Source: JBBECJ01 sp963763325 (GTDB taxonomy: Bacteria; Chloroflexota; Chloroflexia; Thermomicrobiales; CFX8). From it: a stretch of DNA of 64,000 bases. The notes below the pieces were generated by a model that was not told the DNA's origin, did not search any database, and was given only the letters and a program-made list of their open reading frames with translations. Position numbers and translations under genes: made by a program. Shown here one piece after another: positions 54,547 through 63,059 of this stretch; position 1 is the first letter of the stretch, and each line of letters opens with the position of its first letter. The stretch covers positions 124,001-188,000 of the forward strand of contig CAVXOL010000023.1 in assembly GCA_963763325.1 (NCBI GenBank). Reading direction: 5' to 3'.

Positions 54547-57117
54547 CTAGCCGCGCTTGGCGCCAGCTGTCTTCGGCGCTCGGCCGTTACTCCTGCTCCT
54601 GTTTCGGCCGTTGCTTCCGTTGCCGTTCTGGGCTTCGGCAGCGTCCATCTCGGTCAGCGTATCGACCAGCGCATCAGACTCGTCGCCTCGTTCTGACAGA
54701 ACTGTTAGTGACGCGACTTTCTCACCGCTGCCCAGCCGCATGACCGAGACGCCCTGTGTCTGACGACCGTAGCGAGAGATCTGGCTGACCGGCATTCGGA
54801 TCACAACCCCAGCGGTCGAAATCAGCATCAACTCCTGGTCGGTGTTGACAATATAGGCGCCTGCCACCTTGCCATTTCTGGCTGTCAGCTTCATCGCCGT
54901 GACGCCCTGGCCGCCACGGTACTGGCGGTTGAATTCGGAGAGCTGGGTGCGCTTGCCGAATCCACTGTCCGACACCGTCAGTAGGTCATACTCGCGTGTT
55001 TCGGCATCGATGACATCGGCTGCCATGACGCGATCGCCAGCTGCCAGCCTGATGCCATGGACTCCAGCAGCCTGCCGGCCCATTGACCTGGCGTCCTCCT
55101 CGTGGAAGCGGATTGACTTCGCCTGCTCGGTTACGAGGATGATCTCGTCTTCACCGGAGGTTGTCCGCACCCAGGCCAGTTCGTCGTCCTCATCGAGGCC
55201 GATGGCGATGAGTCCCGAGGAACGTACTGACGAGAACTGGTCGAGCGAGGTGCGCTTGATGCGACCCTTCCGAGTGCAGAAGAACAGGAAGCCGCCGGCG
55301 CTGAAGTCCTTGATCGGCATCATGGTCGCGATCGCCTCATTCGGCAGGATCGAGATCAGGTTGATGATTGGCACACCTTTGGCGGTCCGACCGGCATCCG
55401 GCAATTCGTGGACCTTGACCTGAAACACTCGTCCACGGTCGGTGAAGAACAGCAACGAATCATGCGAATTCGCTGCCAACAGGTGTTGCACACCGTCGGC
55501 TTCCCGCATCGTCAAGCCCGTCACGCCTCGTCCACCGCGACGCTGGGTCTTGTAGACATCGTCTGGAATCCGCTTGACGTAACCACGGTTCGTCAGCGTG
55601 ACGATGACGTCGACCTCCGGGATAAGGTCTTCGTCGCTGATCTCACCGGGATCGTCGACGATCCGCGTCCGACGGCCGTCGCCGAACTTTTCTTTGAGAT
55701 GTTCGAGATCTGCCTTCACCAACGCCAGAATCTTGTGTGGGTTGGCAAGCAGATCTTCAAGCCTGGCAATTTCCATCATGACTTCGCGGTATTCGTCTTC
55801 GATCTTCTTGCGTTCGAGTGCGGCAAGGCGACGAAGCTGCATATCGAGGATTGCGGTAGCCTGGACCTCAGATAGCTTGAAGTCCTTCATCAGGTTGGTA
55901 CGTGCGGATTCCGACGTGCGTGACGCGCGGATGGTCTTGATGATGGCGTCGAGGTTATCGAGCGCGATCTTGAGACCCTCGAGGATGTGGGCGCGACGCC
56001 TGGCGCGCTCCAGCTCATATTTGGTTCGGCGCGTCAGAATCTCCTGGCGGTGCTCGATGTGGAGCTGGAGAATGCGCCGGAGTGTCAGCACACGTGGCTG
56101 CTCACCGTCGACGAGCGCCAGCGCGTTGACACCGAACGAGGTCTGCAGAGCCGTGTGCTTGTAGAGATTGTTCAGGACTTTGCGCGGTTGCGCCTCGCGC
56201 TTCAACTCGATGACGATGCGCATCCCGTTGCGGTCCGATTCATCCCGCAGGTCGTGGATACCATCGAGTCGTCCGGCCTTGACCAGCTCAGCGATCTTTT
56301 CGATCAGCGCCGACTTGTTCACCTGGTAGGGAAGCTCGTTGACGATGATCGCGTACCGATTGGCGCGAGCCGATTCCTCGATGAAGGCATTCGCGCGGAT
56401 GACGACTCTGCCTCGTCCGGTCGCATAGGCCGCCATAATGCCTTCGCGGCCGAGGATCGTCGCGCCGGTTGGAAAGTCAGGACCGGTGATGAACTGCATC
56501 AGGTCTTCGACGTTTGCGTCGGGATGGTCAATCAGGTGGATGATGCCGTTGCAGACTTCCGTGAGGTTGTGTGGCGGGATATTGGTTGCCATACCGACGG
56601 CGATGCCGGAAGCACCGTTGACGAGCAGGTTTGGCAGCTTCGCAGGAAGCACCTTCGGCTCTCGGGTCTGGTCGTCATAATTCGGCTTGAAATCGACGGT
56701 GTCCTTGTCGATGTCCTGTAGCATCTCCTCGGCGATGGCCGAGAGCTTCGTCTCCGTGTAACGCATGGCGGCTGCACCGTCACCGTCAACCGAGCCGAAG
56801 TTACCCTGGCCTTGAGCCAGTGGGTAACGGAGTGAGAACTCCTGTACCATACGGACGAGCGCGTCGTAGACAGCGGTGTCGGAGTGAGGATGGTACGACT
56901 TGAGCACTTCACCAACGATACCGGCGCTCTTGCGATAGCGGGTGTTGGCGCGCAGTCCCATTTCGGACATACCGTAGAGGATGCGCCGCTGGACCGGCTT
57001 GAGGCCGTCTCGAACATCGGGGAGGGCGCGCTGGACGATGACGCTCATCGCGTAATCGAGGTAGGAACGCCGCATCTCCGAGTCGATATTGACGGGCTTG
57101 ATGTTTCCAATTTCCAC
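54547..57117 (-). CDS. gyrA: DNA gyrase subunit A
   Basis: Breaks and rejoins DNA in the gyrase tetramer. Catalytic Tyr120 in AMRYTETK; conserved DGLKPVQRRILYGM and the HPHSDTAVYD quinolone region. The C-terminal half has the six-bladed DNA-wrapping propeller with the GyrA-box-like RRGGRGVTGL. GTG 57117 starts the protein as VEIGNIKPVNIDSEMRRSYLDYAM, the normal GyrA N-terminus (856 aa); ATG 57153 would add 12 unusual residues. The tail is Asn/Gly/Arg-rich. gyrB is not in this window. Confidence 0.95.
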   Translation of the reverse strand: MEIGNIKPVNIDSEMRRSYLDYAMSVIVQRALPDVRDGLKPVQRRILYGMSEMGLRANTRYRKSAGIVGEVLKSYHPHSDTAVYDALVRMVQEFSLRYPLAQGQGNFGSVDGDGAAAMRYTETKLSAIAEEMLQDIDKDTVDFKPNYDDQTREPKVLPAKLPNLLVNGASGIAVGMATNIPPHNLTEVCNGIIHLIDHPDANVEDLMQFITGPDFPTGATILGREGIMAAYATGRGRVVIRANAFIEESARANRYAIIVNELPYQVNKSALIEKIAELVKAGRLDGIHDLRDESDRNGMRIVIELKREAQPRKVLNNLYKHTALQTSFGVNALALVDGEQPRVLTLRRILQLHIEHRQEILTRRTKYELERARRRAHILEGLKIALDNLDAIIKTIRASRTSESARTNLMKDFKLSEVQATAILDMQLRRLAALERKKIEDEYREVMMEIARLEDLLANPHKILALVKADLEHLKEKFGDGRRTRIVDDPGEISDEDLIPEVDVIVTLTNRGYVKRIPDDVYKTQRRGGRGVTGLTMREADGVQHLLAANSHDSLLFFTDRGRVFQVKVHELPDAGRTAKGVPIINLISILPNEAIATMMPIKDFSAGGFLFFCTRKGRIKRTSLDQFSSVRSSGLIAIGLDEDDELAWVRTTSGEDEIILVTEQAKSIRFHEEDARSMGRQAAGVHGIRLAAGDRVMAADVIDAETREYDLLTVSDSGFGKRTQLSEFNRQYRGGQGVTAMKLTARNGKVAGAYIVNTDQELMLISTAGVVIRMPVSQISRYGRQTQGVSVMRLGSGEKVASLTVLSERGDESDALVDTLTEMDAAEAQNGNGSNGRNRSRSNGRAPKTAGAKRG

Positions 57118-57168
57118 GAGTCTGAACCCCCAATTCAAGGGCGAGAACGTCATTATGCTTATCGGTCA

Positions 57169-57177
57169 ATTATACCA
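57169..57177 (-). promoter_or_regulatory. Predicted extended -10 promoter for gyrA
   Basis: Minus strand TG-G-TATAAT with a perfect -10 (57174-57169). Start of transcription near 57162, leader ~45 bases to GTG 57117. Confidence 0.65.
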
Positions 57178-57178
57178 G

Positions 57179-57200
57179 TTTTGGCGTACGGACGCCGAAA
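57179..57200. promoter_or_regulatory. Inverted repeat between gyrA and the XPB helicase gene
   Basis: TTTTGGCGT (57179-57187) and ACGCCGAAA (57192-57200) form a 9-bp stem with one G-U and an ACGG loop. It covers the -35 region of gyrA and ends 6 bases before the helicase start, so one factor could act on both. Confidence 0.4.
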
Positions 57201-57206
57201 CGAGCA

Positions 57207-58769
57207 TTGACGGTGGCTGAAGCACAACTCATCTTCCAGCGAAGCGGGTCGATGCTGGTAACGCCCGGAAATGGTCTCGATCGCATTCTGCGAAGCGTTC
57301 GGTGTTGTGCTCAGCTGCGGTCAATCGTCGCCGGAAACTATCTCTACGATCTATCGCTCATCGCACTCTGGGGAGCCGCCGCGAGAGGTGTCACGGCCAT
57401 CGGACTTCTCAGCGATCTGGCGAAGCTTTCGTCAACACCGGTACCCGTCTCGATCGCGGCGAGGATCGCTGATGCGTTCGGACGCTATGGCGCAATTGCG
57501 ATCGAGGATCGAGATTCTGGACCGTCGATAGTCGCGCGGAGCCAGGATGTTCTGGCAGCGATTGGCGTAGATCCGCCAGCAGACGGATCGACCGTCGTTG
57601 CACTTCCTTCACGTGACATCGCTCGCGTCAAGCTTGCGGCGGTTCAGGCCGGATGGCCAGTCGTGGACCGCCGCCAACGTTCCTCCAGTTCAACGGCAAT
57701 CACGCTGCGCGGCGAGGTCACGTTGCGGTCGTATCAATCCGACGCGCTGACGGCGATTGCGGGTGGCCGGGACGGCGTCGTCCTGCTCCCGTGTGGAGCC
57801 GGCAAAACGATGGTTGGCGTCGCGGCTGCCTCCCAGACAGGCGGGCCAGTTCTCGTCCTGGTTCCATCGCGGACGGTCGGCGAACAGTGGCGAGCCGCAT
57901 TCGCGGTTACGACAGATTGCCAACCGGATGACGTACGTTGGATGAGTGACACACCAAGTGATTCTCCGATTGCGCTTTCTACCTATCATGCTGCCACGAC
58001 GGGAAATGTTGCTGGCGAACTCGTAGGTCGACGCTGGCGGCTGGTGATATACGACGAGGTCCAGTCGTTGCCGGCTGACATGTTCCGGCTCGCCGCCGCG
58101 ATAGAAGCGGACCGCCGGTTGGGGCTCTCAGCGACACTCGTGCGTGAAGACGGACGCGAGGACGAGGTCTACGCGCTCGTCGGACCACCACTCTACGAGG
58201 CGTCATGGCTTGAGCTGGAACGCGACGGCTGGATCGCACCGGCACGCTGCGTCGAAGTACGCGTCCCTGCCGGATCGACGCGAGCGGATTCACTTCGCTA
58301 CAGGATGGCGGTCGTCCAGCGGCTGCTCGCGCAACACGATCATGCGGCGACGATCGTTGTCGGAACGGACGTCGCGAGTCTCCGCGCGATCGGTCAGCGG
58401 CTCGACTTTCCGGTGCTGACTGGTGCGTCGTCTGCCGAACGGCGGGCAGGACACCTCGGTGCGTTTCGAGCTGGCGATTTGAAGACGCTGGGTCTGTCCC
58501 GGATCGGATCAGTCGGGATCGATCTGCCAGATGCGAGCGTCTTGATCCAGGTTTCTGGCACCTTCGGATCACGTCAGGAGGAGGCTCAGAGACTCGGTCG
58601 GGTGTTGCGACCTGCAACCGGCAAGACGGCGCACTTCTACACGATCGTTGCGGAACGGACGCGGGAGCAGCATTTCGCGGCGAGGCGTCAACGGTTTCTG
58701 GTCAATCAGGGCTACACGTACGAGATTCTGGATGCAGCGTTGCTGCCTCGTTCGCCAGCCAGTCGCTAG
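57207..58769 (+). CDS. XPB/Ssl2-type superfamily 2 DNA repair helicase
   Basis: 520 aa. Walker A PCGAGKT at 195-201, motif II DEVQ at 283-286 (family usually DEVH), motif III SAT at 308-310 followed by the XPB-specific RED motif (Arg313-Glu314-Asp315), and motif VI QEEAQRLGRVLRP. The N-terminal ~160 residues take the place of the damage-recognition domain. Starts with TTG 57207 or GTG 57213; no ribosome binding site is convincing. Known relatives act in nucleotide excision repair in eukaryotes and archaea and occur sporadically in bacteria. Confidence 0.9.
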   Translation: MTVAEAQLIFQRSGSMLVTPGNGLDRILRSVRCCAQLRSIVAGNYLYDLSLIALWGAAARGVTAIGLLSDLAKLSSTPVPVSIAARIADAFGRYGAIAIEDRDSGPSIVARSQDVLAAIGVDPPADGSTVVALPSRDIARVKLAAVQAGWPVVDRRQRSSSSTAITLRGEVTLRSYQSDALTAIAGGRDGVVLLPCGAGKTMVGVAAASQTGGPVLVLVPSRTVGEQWRAAFAVTTDCQPDDVRWMSDTPSDSPIALSTYHAATTGNVAGELVGRRWRLVIYDEVQSLPADMFRLAAAIEADRRLGLSATLVREDGREDEVYALVGPPLYEASWLELERDGWIAPARCVEVRVPAGSTRADSLRYRMAVVQRLLAQHDHAATIVVGTDVASLRAIGQRLDFPVLTGASSAERRAGHLGAFRAGDLKTLGLSRIGSVGIDLPDASVLIQVSGTFGSRQEEAQRLGRVLRPATGKTAHFYTIVAERTREQHFAARRQRFLVNQGYTYEILDAALLPRSPASR

Positions 58770-59380
58770 TAAACCTCATCGGGAAGCAGCGTCTCGGCGG
58801 GAGCTGACCAGAGCGCACGTCGTGGCATCCACTGCCCTGCATGTGCCTGGACAAGCCGTTCGAGTGAGCGGATCACGCCGTCGGCGTCAGTCGCCCAGTC
58901 GTGGACATCCGTCACAGCAAGGTGGCCGGTCCGTTGGCCGGGCCGGAGGACGAGCGCTGCCACTCCGACAGTGTGTCGATCCAGCGGTGGCAACGTGAGC
59001 TGTGCGGATGCTCGAAAAAACTCAATCGTCTGGCACGATCGCGAGTCAGCATCAACCATAGTCACACGCTCGCTCGAAGCTCCGAGAGCATCCGCCAGGA
59101 GATCTGGCATCCCGATTGTCGCGGTGAGCCAGTGCGTTACGGCAGAGGTGTCAAGCTCACTGGTTGTCATCGGTTTCGCGCAGGTAGTCCCGAGGCGGTT
59201 GACGATACGAGCGTGGTCCCGAACAGCTCGGATGGCGCTGCGGACTGCTGCGCTGTCGGACCGCTCATGCAGGACGAATGACAGGTTCAGGGCAAGTGCT
59301 CTCTCGTCGACAGAGCGATAGCCGGCCCCCGGTAGAAATAGTCGTTTCAACACGGTGGCACGGGCATCGTCGATCTCCAT
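58766..59380 (-). CDS. Hypothetical protein
   Basis: Not recognised. 204 aa, soluble, mostly mixed alpha/beta by eye with no membrane segment or metal motif. N-terminus MEIDDARATVLKRLFLPGAGYRSVDERALALNLSFVLHERSD; middle VTHWLTATIGMPDLLADALG; C-terminus TDVHDWATDADGVIRSLERLVQAHAGQW. Its stop overlaps the stop of the convergent XPB gene. Not similar to Bax1, the usual XPB nuclease partner. The 210 bases after its start toward the SPFH gene hold nothing clear. Confidence 0.65.
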   Translation of the reverse strand: MEIDDARATVLKRLFLPGAGYRSVDERALALNLSFVLHERSDSAAVRSAIRAVRDHARIVNRLGTTCAKPMTTSELDTSAVTHWLTATIGMPDLLADALGASSERVTMVDADSRSCQTIEFFRASAQLTLPPLDRHTVGVAALVLRPGQRTGHLAVTDVHDWATDADGVIRSLERLVQAHAGQWMPRRALWSAPAETLLPDEVY

Positions 59381-59590
59381 GAATCACTGGTTAGTTGGCG
59401 GACAGGACGTACTGGTTTGTCCCTCTGACGGCTAATAGCTGTTCTCCGCTCCCGGCCAGCAACGAATTGTCACGCGGCGTCTGGCGCGGTGGATGACGAT
59501 CTCGACAACGCCATCGTTCGCGGACGAACCTGACGTCCTGATTGTTTCGCGATGCAGCGAATCAACCGCGCTCGATTCTGACACGGTTGC

Positions 59591-60670
59591 TCAGGTGAGT
59601 TGTGTTCCGCAATTCTGGCAGAACTTCGATCCGGGAGCGTTGACGGTCTGGCATTTCGGGCAGCTACCGGTTGTCTGCAGATTGTGACCGCAATGGGGAC
59701 AGAACTTCGCACCAACTGGAACTGCCTGGCCGCAATTCGGGCAGAAGCGGCTACCACTCGCAGCCGGAGTGGCGGGCTGAACTTGCTGGCCAGACTGTCC
59801 CTGGTTCGGGTCGTTGCGCATGGCGTCGCGCAGTGCTTCACCCATCGCCATTCCGACACCAAGGCCGGCCCCGAGACCGGCGCCCTCGGTCAGGCTGCCA
59901 CCTCCTCCGCCCTCGCCGCCTTCACCCATGTTGCCGATCGCTTCCGCGGTCTGAAACTGTGTGTACGTGCGCATGTCGCCAAGAATCCCCATAGACGACC
60001 GTTGGTCGATTCGTTCCTGGACCTCATCTGGCGGTGTGATCGCGCTGATCTGGAACGATCGAAGCTCCAGGCCCAGTCGCTGGAAGTCATCAGCCAACGC
60101 GTGTTCGGCGGCCACAGCCAGATCCAGAGACATCGCCTGCACATCAAGGAGGCTCGTCAACGTTTCGCCGAGCATGTCGTTGAACTCGTTGATGATGATT
60201 GAGCGCAGATAGTCCTCGATGTCAGAGGTTGTGTACGTTGAACGCGTCCCGACGACCTGGACCAGGAAGAGCGTGGGGTCCTTGACCATCAACGAGTATG
60301 TTCCGAACGCTCGAATTCGTATCATGCCGAATTCCTTGTCACGGAACAGGACGGGCTGCTGTGTTCCCCACTTCATGTCGGTGAATTCGCGAACGTTGAC
60401 GTAGTAGACCTCGGCTCGAAACGGGCTCTTCGACCCGAATGGGATGCCGAGCAGGTCCGAGAGGATCGGGATGTTAGCGGTAGAGAGCGTGTGCCGTCCG
60501 GGCGGCAGGACATCGAGTGCTTTGCCGTCCCGGTAGAAGACGGCACGCTGCGATTCACGGACGACACACTGCGAACCCAACCGAAACTCACCGGACCCGT
60601 ATTCGGGGATTCGGTGGGCGAGCTCATTCGGGTTCTCATCGACATATTCGATGAGGTCGATGATTGCCAT
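59591..60670 (-). CDS. SPFH-domain protein with C-terminal double zinc ribbon
   Basis: 359 aa, of the YdjI/virion-core-protein-like SPFH group. SPFH domain ~residues 25-245 (GSQCVVRESQRAVFYRDGKALDVLPPGRHTL, RDKEFGMIRIRAFGTYSLMVKDP...). A Gly-rich stretch then two zinc ribbons: CPNCGQAVPVGAKFCPHCG and CPKCQTVNAPGSKFCQNCG. Such proteins are recruited to membranes with PspA under envelope stress. GGAGGAG lies upstream of the ATG. Last gene of the minus-strand group, 44 bases after pspA. Confidence 0.9.
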   Translation of the reverse strand: MAIIDLIEYVDENPNELAHRIPEYGSGEFRLGSQCVVRESQRAVFYRDGKALDVLPPGRHTLSTANIPILSDLLGIPFGSKSPFRAEVYYVNVREFTDMKWGTQQPVLFRDKEFGMIRIRAFGTYSLMVKDPTLFLVQVVGTRSTYTTSDIEDYLRSIIINEFNDMLGETLTSLLDVQAMSLDLAVAAEHALADDFQRLGLELRSFQISAITPPDEVQERIDQRSSMGILGDMRTYTQFQTAEAIGNMGEGGEGGGGGSLTEGAGLGAGLGVGMAMGEALRDAMRNDPNQGQSGQQVQPATPAASGSRFCPNCGQAVPVGAKFCPHCGHNLQTTGSCPKCQTVNAPGSKFCQNCGTQLT

Positions 60671-60714
60671 GGTCGATCTCCTCTCCCCGCCCAGGTCCAG
60701 TCGCTGGTGCGAAG

Positions 60715-61443
60715 TTAGCTCTCTCCAGACTCGCCGGTCGTAGCGTTGGACGGCTCGGTGCCGCTACTCAGGCTTTGAAGGTCCTCACCTGAATTGCGCG
60801 ACTTCAGCGCCGCCAGTTCACTCTCAATGTCTTCGTCTCGGTCGAGTTCCGCGAACTGCCAGTCCAGATCCTCGCCCTGTAGCTCTCCAAGTGCCGCCGT
60901 CTTCGACTCCTCCTGCCGAATCCGCTTCTCCATGCGATCAAGCTCGCTATACGAGTCGAGGCCGGGTAGCGTCGAGAGCGTTTCGGTGATCTGGCGCTGT
61001 GCCTGGGTTGCGCGGTGTCGGGCGATCAGGACATCACGCTTGGATTCGGCCTCGTCGTGCTTCGCCTCGAGCATCTTGAGTTGTTGCTTGAGCTTGGTGA
61101 CCATCTCCTGCTGAGAGGACAGTTGAGTGGCGTAGACGGTTGCGATGCTCTCAGCGTCGCGCCGGCGGCGGAGTGCCTCGCGGGCCAGGTCATCTTTGCC
61201 ACTCGTTACGGCGAGTTCTGCGCGCCGCTCCCATTCTCGGCTGTCGCGCTGGGCATCCTGGAGATCGGCTTCGAGTTCTTTCTCCTGCGCGATCATGTTT
61301 GCGACCTGCATCCGCGCATCGCGGATGTTGGTTTCCATCTCGCGCAACAACTCGTTGAGCATCAGTTCGGGGTCCTCGGCCCGGTCGATCAGGTCATTGA
61401 TGTTAGCCCTGATGAGTCGAGACATTCGATCCAGGATACCCAT
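60715..61443 (-). CDS. pspA: PspA/IM30 family membrane-stress protein
   Basis: 242 aa, almost entirely helical and charged coiled coil: MGILDRMSRLIRANINDLIDRAEDPELMLNELLREMETNIRDAR is the characteristic N-terminus with the amphipathic helix. Binds stressed membranes and forms ESCRT-III-like rods. GGAGG precedes the ATG. No PspF-type activator or sigma-54 site was seen, so control here must differ from E. coli. Confidence 0.94.
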   Translation of the reverse strand: MGILDRMSRLIRANINDLIDRAEDPELMLNELLREMETNIRDARMQVANMIAQEKELEADLQDAQRDSREWERRAELAVTSGKDDLAREALRRRRDAESIATVYATQLSSQQEMVTKLKQQLKMLEAKHDEAESKRDVLIARHRATQAQRQITETLSTLPGLDSYSELDRMEKRIRQEESKTAALGELQGEDLDWQFAELDRDEDIESELAALKSRNSGEDLQSLSSGTEPSNATTGESGES

Positions 61444-61488
61444 GGGTCCTCCCTCCGGAGCGCCGGTCGGCGATCCTTCAACATCAAC

Positions 61489-62490
61489 CTACTTCTCGCG
61501 CGTAAACACATCCAGGCTTGCGGGGTTCGCTTCAGTGCCGCTTAGACCAATCGTGTCCGTACCCCAATCGAATGCAAACAGAAGGTCATCGCCGGATGCC
61601 GCCCGATACCGTCCGAATCGAACCGGCTGATTGGCCGCAGCGCCGGATGCTCCGATAACCTCTCCCTTCCCGTCCACGACGATGTCCCGATTATACGTAC
61701 CTCCATCGACCGTCACGGTTTCATCGTCGAGGTTGCCGGTGATTGAGACACGGCGCATCCAGTAAGACGGTTGCGACGGATCAGCCGAAACGACCAACCA
61801 TGCGTCCCCGGCACCGCCTCGAAGCTGAAACGCACGCCATGCGCCATGATCGGTCTCGACAGTGACCCGGCCGGCGACCGAGTAGTTCACCCCATCGTAT
61901 GAGACTGCCTCGGTCTCGTGTAAACGATAAGCCGCTGGTGCCGCCTTTGGCGTTGCCGGTTCCAGATAGCTGACAACATCCTTCTTGGGCAGCGACTTTC
62001 CCGCGTGAATGACTTCATGGCGCTTGTCGAAGCGTTCGTGCAGTCCGTCGACCGTTTCGACGATCTCCGAGGCAAGCGACTTGAATAGCTCATCTTCCGG
62101 GCTTGTCTTCTCAAGAGCGGCTATCTGCTCGGAGAGGGTGTCCTTCTGGTCGGCGAGGGCACGGTCAAACAGAGCCACCTGATCGAGGGCGTCCGCATCG
62201 ACCGAAGCTTCCGAGAAGAGTGGAGCGTAGCCGTAGCTGGCGGTACGAACCCGATCGATGAACGATGTCAACCGCCTATATGGCTTATCAACGACCGGGA
62301 TAGCCATGATCTTTCGTTCGTCCGCAAGCGTCGTTGCCAGCCGTCCCAACCTTTCGGCCAGCTGTCCGTATTCTCGTGCCAGTTGTTCGCGGATGACGCG
62401 GTCGGAGTCGCGGCGTCTCTCCTTGTCGCGGTAGCCCGCGTAGCCAGGAATGCTGTCGAGCATGCGATCAATCGTTCCCCCTGAGGACAT
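61489..62490 (-). CDS. DUF4178-like protein of a PspA-associated group
   Basis: 333 aa. N-terminal ~170 residues are charged helices (RRRDSDRVIREQLAREYGQLAERLGRL...). The C-terminal half resembles DUF4178: YDGVNYSVAGRVTVETDHGAWRAFQLRGGAGDAWLVVSADPSQPSYWMRRV, with the repeated short beta strands of that family. No membrane segment. AGGAGG is at ideal spacing before ATG 62490. DUF4178 proteins accompany PspA and SPFH genes in many bacteria. Family call is by pattern and moderately sure. Confidence 0.7.
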   Translation of the reverse strand: MSSGGTIDRMLDSIPGYAGYRDKERRRDSDRVIREQLAREYGQLAERLGRLATTLADERKIMAIPVVDKPYRRLTSFIDRVRTASYGYAPLFSEASVDADALDQVALFDRALADQKDTLSEQIAALEKTSPEDELFKSLASEIVETVDGLHERFDKRHEVIHAGKSLPKKDVVSYLEPATPKAAPAAYRLHETEAVSYDGVNYSVAGRVTVETDHGAWRAFQLRGGAGDAWLVVSADPSQPSYWMRRVSITGNLDDETVTVDGGTYNRDIVVDGKGEVIGASGAAANQPVRFGRYRAASGDDLLFAFDWGTDTIGLSGTEANPASLDVFTREK

Positions 62491-62528
62491 CGTTCACCTC
62501 CTGAGATCATCCGGTAACGGTGCGCCCG

Positions 62529-63059
62529 TCAGGGCAGAAATATCTCGACTCCGCAGAAAGGACAGCGAACCAGCCCCTTGCCTGCCAGTGAGACCTGACC
62601 GCCGCAGTTGGGACAGGTTTCCTTGCCACGCAACTCGGATGCCTGTCGGGCAAACAGGATGCCTCGGTCCCAGTCGACGTAACCGGCGAAGAGCCCCTTT
62701 GATACAAGGTCGTAGAGGTCGGCACGGACGCTGTCGCGCGTGCCGGCCATCTGTAGCGCGAGATCGGCAATGCTGATCTCTCCCGCGCTCTCGATAATCC
62801 CGAGCATCTTGCGTTGTCGTGCGGCGATTTCGAACTGCTTCGCTTCGGCTCCACCGCGAATGTACAGGAAGATGCCTCCCGCCACCAGAGGCAGGACGAG
62901 CACGATAAACAGGATGGCCCCGCCAAAGACCGCTCCGGACAGTCGCAGGCCAGACTCGTCGTCTGCTAACCCGGACGCCAGCCAGGCGATTGCGACGGCG
63001 CCGACCAGGAGACCTCCGCCAATCATCAGCAGTCCGACAGTTCGACCAGTCAACGTCAT
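62529..63059 (-). CDS. Membrane protein with winged-helix-like region and zinc ribbon
   Basis: 176 aa. Two N-terminal transmembrane helices (VGLLMIGGGLLVGAVAIAWLA and AVFGGAILFIVLVLPLVAGGIFLYI), a ~50-residue winged-helix-like segment (KMLGIIESAGEISIADLALQMAGTRDSVRADLYDLVSKGLF), then a zinc ribbon CPNCGGQVSLAGKGLVRCPFCG. Start overlaps the glycosyltransferase stop as ATGA. Could be the membrane anchor or sensor of the PspA/SPFH group. Confidence 0.78.
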   Translation of the reverse strand: MTLTGRTVGLLMIGGGLLVGAVAIAWLASGLADDESGLRLSGAVFGGAILFIVLVLPLVAGGIFLYIRGGAEAKQFEIAARQRKMLGIIESAGEISIADLALQMAGTRDSVRADLYDLVSKGLFAGYVDWDRGILFARQASELRGKETCPNCGGQVSLAGKGLVRCPFCGVEIFLP

